From assembly GCF_021869535.1 (NCBI RefSeq), contig NW_026262734.1, positions 113,599,588 to 113,663,587 on the forward strand: a DNA stretch of 64,000 nt. Reading direction: 5' to 3'. The notes under the pieces are model-generated. The model had not been told where the DNA came from and did not search any database. It worked only from the letters and a program-made list of their open reading frames with translations. Numbering within the stretch: the first letter of the stretch is position 1; every line of letters starts with the position of its first letter. The stretch is from Mytilus californianus (taxonomy: Eukaryota > Mollusca > Bivalvia > Mytilida > Mytilidae). Positions 43,473 through 55,640 of this stretch are shown piece after piece. Position numbers and translations under genes: made by a program.

Positions 43473-45960
43473 ACTAGAGGCTCTAAAGAGCCTGTGTCGC
43501 TCACCTTGGTATATGTGCATATTAAACAAAGGACACAGATGGATTCATGACAAAATTGTGTTTTGGTGATGGTGATGTGTTTGTAGATTTTACTTTACTG
43601 AACATTCTTGCTGCTTACAATTATCTCTATCTATAATGAACTTGGCCCAGTAGTTACAGTGGAAAATATTTTGTAAAAATTTACAAAATTAATAAAATTG
43701 TAAAAAATTGACTATAAAGGGCAATAACTCCTTAAGGGGTCAATTGACAATTTTGGTCATGTTGACTTATTTGTAGATCTTACTTTGCTGTACATTATTG
43801 CTGTTTACAGTTTATCTCTATCTATAATAATATTCAAGATAACCAAAAGCTGCAAAATTTTCTTAAAATTACCAATTCAGGGGCAGCAACCCAACAACGT
43901 GTTGCCTGATTGGTCTGAAAATTTCAGGGCAGATAGATCTTCACCTAATGAACAATTTTATCTACGTCAGATTTGCTCTAAATGCTTTGGTTTCAGAGAT
44001 ATGAGCCAAAAACTGCATTTTACCCTATGTACTATTTTTTAGCCATGTCGGCCATCTTGGTTCGCGAGCCTGGTCATCGTACACATTTTTTAAACTAGAT
44101 ACCCTAATGATGATTGTGGACAAATTTGGTTAAATTTGTCTTAGTTTCAGAGAAGATTTTTGTAAAAGATTACAAAAATTTACGAAAAATGGTTAACAAG
44201 AGTGCACACGCTGAAATGTCTCGCCTTCTTTACTAATCATTGATATTATGTTGATAGTCCTAAATATAAAGCTTTATTACAACTGTCACATAAACTCAAC
44301 ATTAACCAAGTAAACTAAACATTGACCAATGAACCATGAAAATGAGGTCAAGGTCAGATGAACCATGCTAGGCAGGCATGTACAGCTAACAATTCTTCCA
44401 TACAACAAATATAGTTGACCTATTGCTTATAGTTTAAGAAAAACAGATGAAAACACAAAAACTTAACACTGAGCAATGAACCTTGAAAATGAGGTCAAGG
44501 TCAAATAAAACCTGCGTAACTGACATATAGATCATAAAATATTTCCATACACCAAATATAGTTGAACTATTGCATATAGTATTAGAAAAAAAGACCAAAA
44601 CTCAAAAACTTAACTTTGACCACTGAACCATGAAAATGAGGTCAAGGTGAGATGACACCTGCCAGCTAGACATGTACACCTTACAATCATTCCATACACC
44701 AAATATAGCTGACCTATTGCATGCAGTATTAGAAAGAAAGACTAAAACTCAAAAACTTAACTTTGACCACTGAACCATGAAAATGAGGTCAAGGTCAGAT
44801 GACACCTGCCAGCTAGACATGTACACCTTACAATCATTCCATACACCAAATATAGTAGACCTATTGCATACAGTATAAGAAAAACAGACCAAAACACAAA
44901 AACTTAACTATAACCACTGAACCATGAAAATGAGGTCAAGGTCAGATGACACCTGCCAGTTGGACATGTACACCTTACAGTCCTTCCATACACCGAATAT
45001 ACTAGACCTATTGCTTATAGTATCTGAGATATGGACTTGACCACGAAAACTTAACCTTGTTCACTGATCCATGAAATGAGGTCGAGGTCAAGTGAAAACT
45101 GTCTGACGGGCATGAGGACCTTGCAAGGTACGCACATACCAAATATAATTATCCTATTACTTATAATAAGAGAGAATTTAACATTACAAAAAATCTGAAC
45201 TTTTTTTTCAAGTAGTCACTGAACCATGAAAATGAGGTCAAGGACATTTGACATGTGACTGACGGAAACTTCGTAACATGAGGCATCTATATACAAAGTA
45301 TGAAGCATCCAGGTCTTCCATCTTCTAAAATATAAAGCTTTTAAGAAGTTAGCTAACGCCGCCGCCGCCGTAGCCGGATCGCTATCCCTATGTCGAGCTT
45401 TCTGCGACAAAAGTCGCAGGCTCGACAAAAATTGAGTATAAAGGGCAATAACTCCTTAAGGGGTCAACTGATCATTTTGGTTATGATGACTTATTTGTAG
45501 ATCTTACTTTGCTGAACATTATTGCTGTTTACAGTTTATCTCTATCTATAATGATATTCAAGATAATAACCAAAAACAGCAAAATTTCCTTAAAATTACC
45601 AATTCAGGGGCAGCAACCCAACAACGGGTTGTCTGATTCATCGAGCAGATAGATCTTGACCTGATAAACCATTTTACCCTATGTCAGATTTGCTCTAAAT
45701 CCTTTGGTTTCAGAGATATAAGCCAAAATCTACATTTTACCCCTATGTTCTATTTTTAGCCATGGCAGCCATCTTGGTTGGTTGTCCGGGTCACCGGACA
45801 CATTTTTTAAACTAGATACCCTAATGATGATTGCGGACAAGTTTGGTTTAATTTGGCCAAGTAGTTTCAGAGGAGAAGATTTTTGTAAAAGTTAACGACG
45901 ACGACGAGGGACGCCAAGTGATGAGAAAAGCTCACTTGGCCCTTTGGGCCAGGTGAACTA
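43473..45960 (-). mobile_element. Pearl-like family A, copy A4, interrupted by B2
   Basis: Left end actagaggctctaaagagcc tgtgtcgctcacc. It is open at 44194 (acgaaaaatggtta) and rejoins at 45427 (aaaattgagtataaagg), which is contiguous in A2. The far end is hairpin ggccctttgggccaggtgaa cta, with a (gacgac)n tract before it. Confidence 0.75.
44195..45426 (-). mobile_element. Pearl-like family B, copy B2
   Basis: Starts aacaagagtgcacacgctga with TGTCTCGCCT at 44217-44226. It has about six 147-bp core units, a gccgccgccgccg tract, and terminal hairpin gtcgagctttctgcgacaaa agtcgcaggctcgac (45392-45426) followed by oligo-A. Complete, and nested in A4. Confidence 0.8.
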
Positions 45961-46240
45961 AAAAAAGGAAAAATTTGTCAGATTTTCTCTATAACGGTTT
46001 TCCAAATAATAGACTTACATTTTACCCCTGTGTTCTATTTTTAGCCATGTCGGCCATCTTTGTTGGCAGACGGGGTCATCGGACATATCTTTTAAACTAG
46101 ATACCCCAATGATGATTGTGAACAAGTTTGGTTAAATTTGGCCCAGTAGTTTCAGAGGAAAATATTTTTGTAAAAGTTAACAGACGATGACGAGGGATGA
46201 CAAGTGACGAGAAAAGCTCACATGGTCCTATGGGCCATTA
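45961..46240 (-). mobile_element. Truncated family A right half
   Basis: From a partial core to gacgatgacgagggatgaca and a decayed end hairpin (ctcacatggtcctatgggcc). Confidence 0.6.
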
Positions 46241-47795
46241 AATAAAGTCCAGTTAAGTCTGACTTCTTGTTAAGGAGATCTAGTTGTCAACATGTTTGTC
46301 CATATGGTCATCAGAATTCTTCATCCTAAACTTCAATGAGGAAATAAATACCATTAAAAAACATTTTAACAACAATGGTGTAAAGTAAATCCTGGATCAA
46401 GTTGTTTTAAGGAGGCAAGATAAACATACTACATAAGAAGTATCAAAAGTTTTATTGATTATTAATTGTCCCATTATTTGTTAAACAGATTATAGTATCC
46501 TGCTTCCTTCCGTTCTATCAAAAATAAATTACAAACAAGAGGCTCCATCACAGGGTTGTGTCATTTCTATGTGAGAGAGAGAGAGAGAGATTTCTATACT
46601 ACCTTTGGCTTAGTGGGTCCTAACAAACAAACACAGACATTATATATTTTGATTGTTCACATAAAATACACATATCATAATGACTAGCTTTAATATTAAC
46701 TGATTTATTGTTGTTTGAACAACTTTTGTTTTACATAAAACACACGTAGAGATAATTTCAAAGAGATTTTTTAGAAATATTCAACGTTTCAATTTTGCTT
46801 TGTCTTTTTACATAAATATTTTTAATAAAATAAAAATTCAATACCATTGTTTTATTAAATTTTCCCCGTTATGATTTGTTCAAGCAAACCCTTTAAATAA
46901 CAGATTATTTGATCGATCGATGTTTACTTAATGTCCAGTGGCAAATGATTAATGCTATAAATAACAGAAGTCTATCCCTCTTTTCTAAGATAATGGCTAT
47001 TGAAATGATACAACCCTGTTTATGAAAGTCTATCCACATATGTCGTGGACATTATGATATGATATTTAAGCACTATAATTCTGTGAAAATAAACAGTAAT
47101 TCACATTAGGCCATACAAAATAACCATCACTGGACAGCTTAACAAATTCAAAACAAAGTTTATGAGGTGGGAGGCTTATTATTTCTTCTTTTAATTCACA
47201 TTGGAATACTGGAACTTGTCTTCAGTTAAAAAGACCTGTTCTACAATTTATTTCTGACAGAAACAGAAAATGACTGTTGCCAAAGTACTAACAAATGTCA
47301 TCAACAATTATAAAGAAAAACAAGTTACATTATATCAAATGATTCTTTTGTGCAAAATAAAAACAAAAAACAAACATTCAAATTCATTAAATGTATCAGC
47401 AAAGATTAGCATGTATAGAAAACATTTTACAAAAGAGAGGGAGGGAAATTTTTTTCTTTGTTCTGCATTTTATAGTTTAATTATACTTTTGATATTTGTA
47501 AATTGACATTTATACAAAAATTTGTAGAAAATCTTGTGTATTTCCTACACTGTTTTTGTCTGTTTTTATCTATTATTGTTCATGGCAATCTCATCATTTG
47601 ACAAATTTTCCCTTGTGCGGACGTATTCCTGTTCATACCAGATATGTCTTAAACTGACAATCCTATCTTCAACATACATATAAAAATGACTGTACAGGAA
47701 AAACAATATTTAAATAACAAACATTAATTAATTCAATGTTCAAGTCTTAATTTTCCTTTTAACACAGTTTCACAAACAATTTAAACGAAACAAAT
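46241..47795. other. No gene seen; possible cofilin 3' flank
   Basis: A family A-like start (aacaagaggctccatcacag ggttgtgtc) lies at about 46535, followed by a (ga)n run at 46569-46589. The rest is AT-rich. The plus-strand frame 47270-47506 has no support. Confidence 0.4.
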
Positions 47796-48001
47796 TTTAT
47801 TCATCACGATTTAAAGTTCTCTGGGTCAAACTCCTTGCCAACAAACTGACACAAATGTTTCACCACACAAACTCGGCTAACTGAAGCAGGATAAACGAAA
47901 GCTGATATTTCTTGATGTACTTTAAAGGAAGTGGCATTTCCATGGCAACAGTCAATGAGTGCACCAATTTGAATAACTGCACTGCCACTTGTTAGTGACA
48001 C
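47796..48001 (-). other. Open frame in the cofilin 3' region with polyA signal
   Basis: Minus-strand AATAAA sits at 47796-47801. Just before it an open frame of about 65 codons (from about 48001, ending VGKEFDPENFKS, TGA at 47806-47804) follows 84 nt after the cofilin stop. Its composition is protein-like (cysteines, hydrophobics spaced), but no domain is recognised and no ATG opens it. It may be 3' UTR or the tail of an old inserted gene. Confidence 0.3.
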
Positions 48002-48085
48002 AAAGTTTGTTCATTAAGCAGTAAAGTTATGATTCATAAAGAGCTATGTTTGAAAGTTTTATACACAATGCAGTCAATATAGTTC

Positions 48086-48242
48086 CTAAATTTTTTTCAA
48101 TTTAGCTTCAATATCTGCCTCGTCTAAATCACCCAGGTCATTTGCTTGCACTTCTATTTTTATAGCCTGTAATTTCTTTTTTACAGCGTCTTTACTGGAT
48201 GCATATATCATCTTTTCTTTCATTGGAGCTTCATCTGGACTC
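48086..48242 (-). CDS. ADF/cofilin, last coding exon
   Basis: Acceptor attactttgttttcag opens the exon, the first G completes a TGG codon, and the frame runs 51 codons to TAG. It reads [51 protein letters not shown]. This holds the hallmark ADF-homology C-terminal half: the PD.A..K.KM.YASSK segment forming the long actin-binding helix, and the KKKL basic patch that contacts F-actin and phosphoinositides. Joined to 53805-54076 it gives a 142-residue protein, the usual size for an invertebrate cofilin, which severs and depolymerises actin filaments in the cytoplasm. Confidence 0.92.
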
Positions 48243-49190
48243 CTGAAAACAAAGTAATAAGTTTAAATTAAAAACATCATTTACATTGTATACATGTATA
48301 GATTCTGTAAAATAATTATCACTGAACAAAATCATAAAAAAGGTTCAGCTTGAATCCTTAGAATAAGATAATCTATTACATTGTACATGCAAGTTAATAT
48401 TATACAATTTGGTAAGGTTGATACTTATCAATTATGGACTTTTGACAAAGTCAAGACTTTATATATCGACCTGTTCAGATTATATTGACAGAGGAAAGAG
48501 TTCCGAGTGTTAATAATATAATCTAACAGTTCCATATATAACGTATTGACAGAGTGAAAGTCCTTAATTTATATATAACTGTTTGTAAAAGGTGTATTCT
48601 GGAAATAAACCAACTTTCTTTCTGTGTATTTTATGTTGTATTTTGCAAGATTTTTAATATCAACTGTCATGAGTCGTTTCCATAAATTTTACTTTTTTTT
48701 CTGGATACTTCATCAGTTGATATATGATGTGACCATTTTGTGCATATTCAAATATATCTAGCTATGTTGAAAAACTTGTATAATAGCAAGTTATAGAAAT
48801 ACAAATTATTCAGTCTCTATAAAGAATAAACTGATGACACAGAGATATGTCTCGCCTGTTGGCATAAAATTCAGAAAAAGACAATCTGATGGACAGCAAC
48901 ATTGCTTAAGTTATTAATTCAAAGTCGCTGGACCATGATCTAGTAGGCAGGGCCTCGAAATGGTTGACGAACTGAGATGTACAGACAGTAATGTAACTTT
49001 ATAGAAAATATCTTTGACTAGTAGTCTAGTATTGTAAGTAGTTCTTATCAATCTAACTTGAGCAGAAAACTTAATATTGACCATGACCTAGGGGGCAGGG
49101 CCTCAAATAATCATCAATCTGATATGAACTAATAGTAATGCAACTTCATACAAAATATTATTGATCTATCACAAGTAGATCCTATCATAT

Positions 49191-50094
49191 CAGGGTTGGC
49201 AAAAACCCGGGTTTTATGAGTATTGGCCAGCCCAGTGGGAAATACTGGGAAAACCCAGGTTTTCCTGGGTAATATGAAATACTGGCCTGAATTTTAAAGA
49301 GGATTTATAATTTGTGATTAATCACAAATGCAATACATTAAAGATGTTTATAAAATTAAGACATAGTATTTTAATTTATAAGTTCTTTTGGATTATTCAA
49401 ACAAAGCTTGGAAATTAACGAAGTATCCTAAAATGTGCAAAACTTGTATTCTGCCTACATAAAAAAAATTAAATTAGTTTAGAAAAGGAAGAAACTGAAT
49501 TTTCAATCTTCTAGAAATGACTCTAAATGGTTATCTGTATAAAATGTATATTTTATACTTATTGACTGGGTATGGGTGGAATAGTAAGTTTATTGTCCCA
49601 GAGGTGAAACTATTGCCGTGAGGCATAGCCGAGGGCAACAGTTGTATCCGAGGGGACAATAAACTTACTATTCCACTCATACCCAGTCAATAAGGTACAA
49701 CATGACGTCATAACTCCCGCCGTATTCTCAACATTATCAAATCCCGTTGCTGCATTTGAAATTCCGCAAAATATAATGATGCTTGTGGTCATATAGTTTC
49801 ACCGAGGTACAATAGTTGGAAACTATTGACCGGTCAAATAGTTCAACGCTTGCAATTTGAAAAATAGTGAAAATATTGTGTACTTTTTTATATAGAAAAT
49901 GATAACTGAGGTATAATAAATTAAGCTATAATACTATGAAAGTTCAACAAGTCTTTACCATGTTTACTATTCTGTGTAAAAATAAGCTTAAAAAATTGTA
50001 TTGGCCAGTACTACCCGTTTCTGGGAATATTGCCCAGCTATGAAAAACCCTGGGTTTTCCTGCCCTGGTAATAGTAAATACTTTGCCAACCCTG
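49191..50094. mobile_element. hAT-like non-autonomous element
   Basis: Ends CAGGGTTGGCAAA and its complement TTTGCCAACCCTG. The flanks tatcatat and tattaaat agree at 6 of 8 bases, compatible with a decayed 8-bp hAT duplication. No transposase frame. It lies within a family E unit: cctatcat on the left and attaaattaactt on the right correspond to cctatcaaactaactt in intact units. Confidence 0.75.
49558..49694. mobile_element. Fold-back element with 42-bp arms
   Basis: Cttattgactgggtatgggt ggaatagtaagtttattgtccc pairs with 49653-49694 with one mismatch across 53 nt (gccgtgaggcatagccgagg). Nested in the hAT element. Confidence 0.8.
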
Positions 50095-51931
50095 TATTAA
50101 ATTAACTTTAGATGAAAACTTAACATTGAAAAATGCTTATTAATTCAAAGTCATTTGACCATGTCCTAGGGGGGGCAGGGCCTCAAAATAGTCGTCAAAC
50201 TGATATGTACTGATAGTAGTGCAACTTTGTTTTAAATATCAATGATCTTTCACAAATAGTTCCTATCAAACTAACTTAAGCAGAAAACTTAACAATTGTT
50301 GACTCCGTATCCATCGTCGCCGGAAAAGCAATCTTTAGGTTCTTACTGGGCCAGACAAAAATAAGATTTCCACTGTTTTTTTAATGCAAAATGGGTGCAA
50401 CTTGGGTACTGTGACGCTAAATATAATTGGTCAACACTGTTCAGAGATCTTCCTCCATAAATTGGGAAAGTTGACAGGGTTTTCTATGTTGAATAGTTCT
50501 CATTGATATCAGGTGTGAATAGGCTGTGTTGCAACATCTTGCATGTACATGTATGTCAAGTGATTGAACCCATTCATACTTCTTTCATTCTGCATATAAA
50601 CAATAGGTGGAAATTGGACGAGACAAGATTCAAAGCACCAAGTTGATCTGTCCCAAGTAGTTCCAGCCCAATAGTAAAATAATGAATGATAATTAAAATA
50701 AATGGAGAATGTGTCCATGGGATACAGATGATGCCCCCACTTGCATACAACATTATAAAGGGACATAACTAGAGAACTGTCAACTGTAAAAGTGATGCCA
50801 CCCAAATTCAAACTTGATCTGTGTTTTATGATAATAAGCACTGTGTATACATGTAAGTTTCATAACATTTTGTTGAGGCAAACTAAAGTTAGAGAATGGA
50901 AACAATAAATTCAGTAATTTTTTCATTTATAAAGGGGCATAACTTAAGAATGGTAAAAGTGACCGCACTCAAAGTCTAACTTGATCTGTGTTTTGTGGTA
51001 ATAAGCTTTGTGTACAAGTTTCATAACATTAGGTCAAGGGAACTTAAGTTGAAGAACAGAATACAATTACTAGACGTACGAACAGACAGACAAGGATAAA
51101 CCTTAATGCCCCCTCAGCAATGGCGGGGGCATAAAAATTTGAAGGTTTTGACAGAGTTCATTTATGGTAAGTGGAATTTACACAGTATAGATGTGCAAAT
51201 CAAACAACATTTCTCTATTACATGTAGAACAGTTTTTATAACTTTAAACATAAACAAAGCTTGTATGCATCAGCTTGGGACTCTGCATGTACAGTTGTGT
51301 ATGAAACTATTTGTTATTACAACAGTTAAGACTTGTTAAGATCAAAGTTATTTGAAATTTACTGATTAATGTTAATTAATATTAAAGTTCATTATACCGG
51401 TAACCTTTTAGCAAAAATTGCCATATTTACACTACAAACTTCTCTGAATACAAACTAACCTGTGCACCTGGAAAAGTTTGAGAGCATAGCTGGACTTAAA
51501 TAAACTTTAAAATGAATTTTAAGTTTCAGAATATTTAAAACTTAACCTGATTTTGCTATTCATCTTTTTTTCATTACTGCAGAAAGTGCCAAAATAAACT
51601 AAGTTGGAAAAGAGGTTAAAGAAGCTCCTGTCATATAATAAATGATGTGAATTGTAATGATTTAAATTATGTAACTGAGTGGACTATATCAAATGAAACT
51701 TGGGTGTTAGTTTATTTTGCTATCTTTTGCAGTCTGAAAATAGTGCACATCAATATCCAGGTAAGTTTTTAATTTTCTAAAAACATATAACTTATATGCC
51801 TCTAGGTCCAGCAGTGCTTTAAAACTTTCCGAGATGCTTCGTTTTGTTTGTACAGAGTAGATTTTGAGGTTGTCAATTCCTTTTGATGAACCTAAATAGC
51901 TTCAGTAATACATGTAAAAAGTTTACACAAA

Positions 51932-52086
51932 TATAATTGAGAATGGAAATGGGGAATGTGTCAAAGAGACAACCCTACCAAAGAGCAGAAAACAGCCCAA
52001 GGCCACCAACATGACCAATGGGTCTTCAATTCATCGAGAAAATCCCACATCCGGGGCGAGCTTTATCTAGCCCCTAAATGAACTCT
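51932..52086 (-). mobile_element. Solo Penelope-like 3' tail
   Basis: Aattgagaatggaaatgggg, aatgtgtcaaagagacaacc, agcccaaggccaccaa and cccacatccgggg match the last 155 bp of the 22.7-23.3 kb tail, inverted. Confidence 0.7.
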
Positions 52087-52189
52087 AATAAATTCATAAT
52101 CAACATTATGCTTTATATCTGTTTTATCCTTCCTTTGATGGCATTTTTTTTTAAAATTGGGGCTGGATTAATTTTTTAATGTGGGGCAG

Positions 52190-53225
52190 AGGATTCATGT
52201 CAACTCGCCCCACTTATGCAAAGGGTTTACATCACACAGCATGTAAGCCAGCAAAGTTGCGCCATTTCTAAAAATTAGTAAAATCCTGCTATATTTGGGC
52301 TTACATGTACCATATAACCCCATTTATGAAATGCAATCTAATCTTGATTATTTTAAGCCTACCAACTCACCCCATCATTGAAAATGAGTTAATCCTGATG
52401 AATAAAGGTCTGCCAACTCTCCCCACTATGAAATTTTTATTTTTTTTAAATCCCACTGAACGAAGGACTACCAACTTGCGCCACTTATGAAAAGTAGTTT
52501 TTTATCCGGATATATAAAGGTAGCACTCTAATTAGAAAATAAAATTAAAATTGAACTACAAATGTTTAATCATCTTCTATTCCTGGCTTTCTAATGCATA
52601 AAGCCAACTGTTAGTGTCATACATGTGCATACATTGTACATGTATGTAATCGGTATCTTCCATAGATTCGGTTTTCAAGAGTTAAAATGGTGAAATATAA
52701 TTCCTTTTTTGTGTATCCAGGCAACATTTTTCTCAACATTATTTACCATAAAATATTGCAAAAAGGGGCATGAAAATGTCACATATATCCCTTCAAAATT
52801 TGGTTCAAACTAGAATTCTATTTTACACTAGCGTTCATATTTGAAAAATCCACAGGGGCCAAAATTTGAAACTACACACCTAACTGTGGAGTGCTTCCAA
52901 AGCTCTGCCAACTCGCCCCACTAATGAAAATCAATCATTAAAGAGTTAATTCCCATTGAATTTGAAAGAAAATTACAACATCTCCTATTTTAGTGTTATT
53001 TTCAAATAAATACAACAACTACATAATAATAACCTATCTACAATTTTATTTTAAGAAATGAAGCATCAACTAATTTCAATCAGTACATAAATATCAAACT
53101 TGATTCTCTTTTTTTATTATTAATTTTTTAAGTGTTTTTGTCTGTTGTTATTTTAGTTACAGTTGGGGAGATTGTGTACATCGAACTACAATGTACTTTT
53201 CACAAGTGGGGCAAGTTGGTCTGGA
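52190..53225. repeat. Dispersed ccaactcgccccact repeat
   Basis: The motif (c)caactcgccccact(t)atg recurs with variation at about 52202, 52367, 52413, 52472 and 52910. An inverted copy (acaagtggggcaagttggt) lies at about 53201. The first and last copies face each other, which could mark element ends, but no target duplication is evident. Confidence 0.5.
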
Positions 53226-53804
53226 GCGATTTGACAGCGTTGTCTTGCTTCTGGCCAGATGGACCTGGGCTGGAATGACTTGGGACAGATAAAGACATGT
53301 TGCAACCAGTCTGAGCAATAATAGCACCTTTTACATTTAGATAATATTAATGACCAAAAAGCTAACACCATGGGCAAAAGATTAATGTGGATATGGCACA
53401 AACACTTTTAAGTTAGACTTCCCATATATATTAGAAGTAATGAACAATTCATATAAGTTATATTTTTGTTTGCATTGAGTAAAGGTATAAAAAAAAGGGT
53501 GTGAATCAGGAGACGGTCGTGATATTCTTTAGCCACCTTTTATAAATGGATAGTTGACCGTCCCAAGTGCTTGTGGGATATGGGGAGGGGAGGGCCGTGG
53601 TCTATTGATCAAAGATGGGCCTCTAACCTACGTTGATTCCTTTTAATTATGCTTTCCACATAATTTATATCGACTCGCACTTCACGATAAACGCTGGACT
53701 TCAAACCTGCAAACCGGAAGTTAATGCCGGTTTTGTCAGAAAATGTGAGCTATGTATTTGTGCAGAAACTTGCTTTCAAGATAAGAGTAGCCCACTTTAC
53801 TCAC

Positions 53805-54076
53805 CACGAAACAAGAATAATTTTACTATGTTTTTGTCCATTTTCTGTGGTGTAGTTGTAATCGTATAAAACGTATCTTGGTTCTTTCGGCGGAAGAAAC
53901 TTCTTCAGTTCTTCAAAGGGTAAGGTTCCGCATTCAAATTCCTGTTCTGTAACAATTTGCCTCTTTTCTTCCTTATTTATTTTCAGAACCAAAGCGTCTA
54001 ATAAGTGCTTCGTTTTCAGTTTGGTGTCATATGTGGTTACAACGCTATCACCGAGTCCAACTCCTGACATAGCCAT
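53805..54076 (-). CDS. ADF/cofilin, first coding exon
   Basis: The ATG at 54076-54074 opens MAMSGVGLGDSVVTTYDTKL. The serine in MSGV corresponds to the regulatory Ser3 that LIM kinase phosphorylates in cofilins. Further on are LVLKINKEEKRQIVTEQEFE, FEELKKFLPPKEPRYVLYDY and a GQKHSKIILVSW strand, as in ADF-homology domains. The exon ends TCGTG/GTGAGT. A strong acceptor-like sequence (tattctctttttctttcaag) sits directly before the ATG, so a 5' UTR exon probably lies upstream. No vertebrate-type KKRK nuclear signal is seen. Confidence 0.92.
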
Positions 54077-55640
54077 CTTGAAAGAAAAAGAGAATAAAAC
54101 TAGTTCCGGTTTGATAGGACAGGTGAAACCATGTAGGATCGAAATCGAAACGAAATGTATGGCATATTATGCTGCTTTTACCTAAACTTTTATATTAAAC
54201 TGGCGATCACTCAACTTGAAATGAATTTGAAAAATATATTTCTGATGACTATGAAAAAATATTGATCAGCATTTTTGCATAACATTTTCATCAATCGATT
54301 CCGATCCTGAAAGTTATGTGACATCATTAGGGGTGGGTTTTCGAAAAGTGTGCATGGCTATATATGGACATGTGAGTCACATGTTAGATCAAAGACAGAA
54401 AATGTCCTTTTGTGGCTAATAAAACTATAAGATCAACTTTTCATATATACTATTAAATTTTATTAAAGATTGGAATTAAAAAGTAAAAATTAGAAGTTTG
54501 AAAAACTTGTGGACTTTATTCCCGTTTTTCTACATTGTTTTTTTTTTGTTTTGTTAGTTATACGTCCTTGATTTTTTTTTTTTTTTTTTAAACCTAGGTG
54601 ATTCCTAGGTATTTTGTGTCCTATTTTTATTTACGTACCAGTATTTATCTATGCCTCGGGAGTCTAGGCAGAAATCATTTCAAATAAAGAATTAAAATTA
54701 CATAAGAGAAGTACGCCTTTATGATAGGAAAATATATCATAAAATTTAGCTCAAAATCGTCCAAAACAAATTCCGCCTCGCTCCGTTGGACAATAAATAT
54801 CATGACAAATTTCGGGAATTACACATCCTTTCAAAAATCCGGAATCCGCCTCTACTTTCTCAGTGTACCTATTATATTTTCTGTCAGTTACTTAGCAGAA
54901 CTTTAAAAAAAAAAAAAGTATACGAGTTATTGTCATTGTGCTTCGTACAACGTCTGTAACTTTTCCTGCAGTAATCCTCAAACTTTAATTACAAAGTTTA
55001 ATTTGCGGATCATAAGTTGGAAATGCCGGCTGCAAGGGCAAAAACTTGGTGTTCGGATCATATGAAATTGGAAGAATCTTCTTTGAAGTTTTGGAACTTA
55101 TTGATTTAAAATTTTGTGGAAATGATCCAAATCAAACACCACGTTTAGCTTTTGTTGCCAATCTAAATTTAAGATGGCCATCACCGTTGAACAAAGTTTG
55201 ACATAGAAACGGCTTATGTGATAATGATCAATACTGACATTCACTATGACGTAGATTTTTTCCAGAAACCATCCCTCATATTTAAAACAAAATATTGCAC
55301 TTAATTTTGATATAAGGAAGATCCTATATATACAGCAGTTTGTACGTGTTGCCAGACCGAAAATAAAATAAAAGATTACCAGGATGGAACATTGATAGAA
55401 CAAGCCTCTCTTAAATATCATCTCACACATTAAAACAAAATCATACACAGGTAGTTTCTCTATTAATTAAGAAATAATTCATGCAAGCCACCGATTTGTT
55501 GAAATTTTCATATGCCATGTGCCATTAAATATTCGATTTTCAAGTTCCCCGAGCGTTATACGTACGTGAGAGGTATAGATTATCTTTTACGTTGTGCGAA
55601 GAATTTCACAAAACGTAACTCAACTACATGCCTTTTCTGA
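54077..55640. other. Cofilin upstream region, no gene seen
   Basis: Contains T runs at about 54538 and 54574. The minus-strand 116-codon frame at 55098-55448 has no domain; about 65 bp of it (55140-55205) loosely resembles 57290-57350. The promoter or 5' UTR exon of cofilin could lie here but I cannot place it. Confidence 0.4.

Larger units (their letters stand above)
48833..51134 (+). mobile_element. Pearl-like family E (possibly two merged copies)
   Basis: Starts near actgatgacacagagata with TGTCTCGCCT at 48848-48857. Three units marked ccatgacctagggggcaggg cctc lie at about 48930, 49082 and 50159. A second pair of units (catctgtgttttatggtaat aagc-type) lies at 50750-51060. It ends in hairpin atgccccctcagcaatggcg ggggcat (about 51102-51128) followed by oligo-A. 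A hAT element split the second unit. Confidence 0.65.
48243..53804 (-). other. Cofilin intron (5.56 kb)
   Basis: Bounded by donor G/GTGAGT at 53804 and acceptor TTTTCAG at 48243. Phase 2 on both sides makes the TGG tryptophan. It holds a family E pearl-like element, a hAT element with a nested fold-back, a Penelope-like tail and a repeat made of ccaactcgccccact motifs. Confidence 0.85.

Noticed and set aside
55098-55448. 116-codon minus frame
   Set aside because: Hydrophobic AT-driven composition, no domain, and only a weak 65-bp similarity to 57290-57350.
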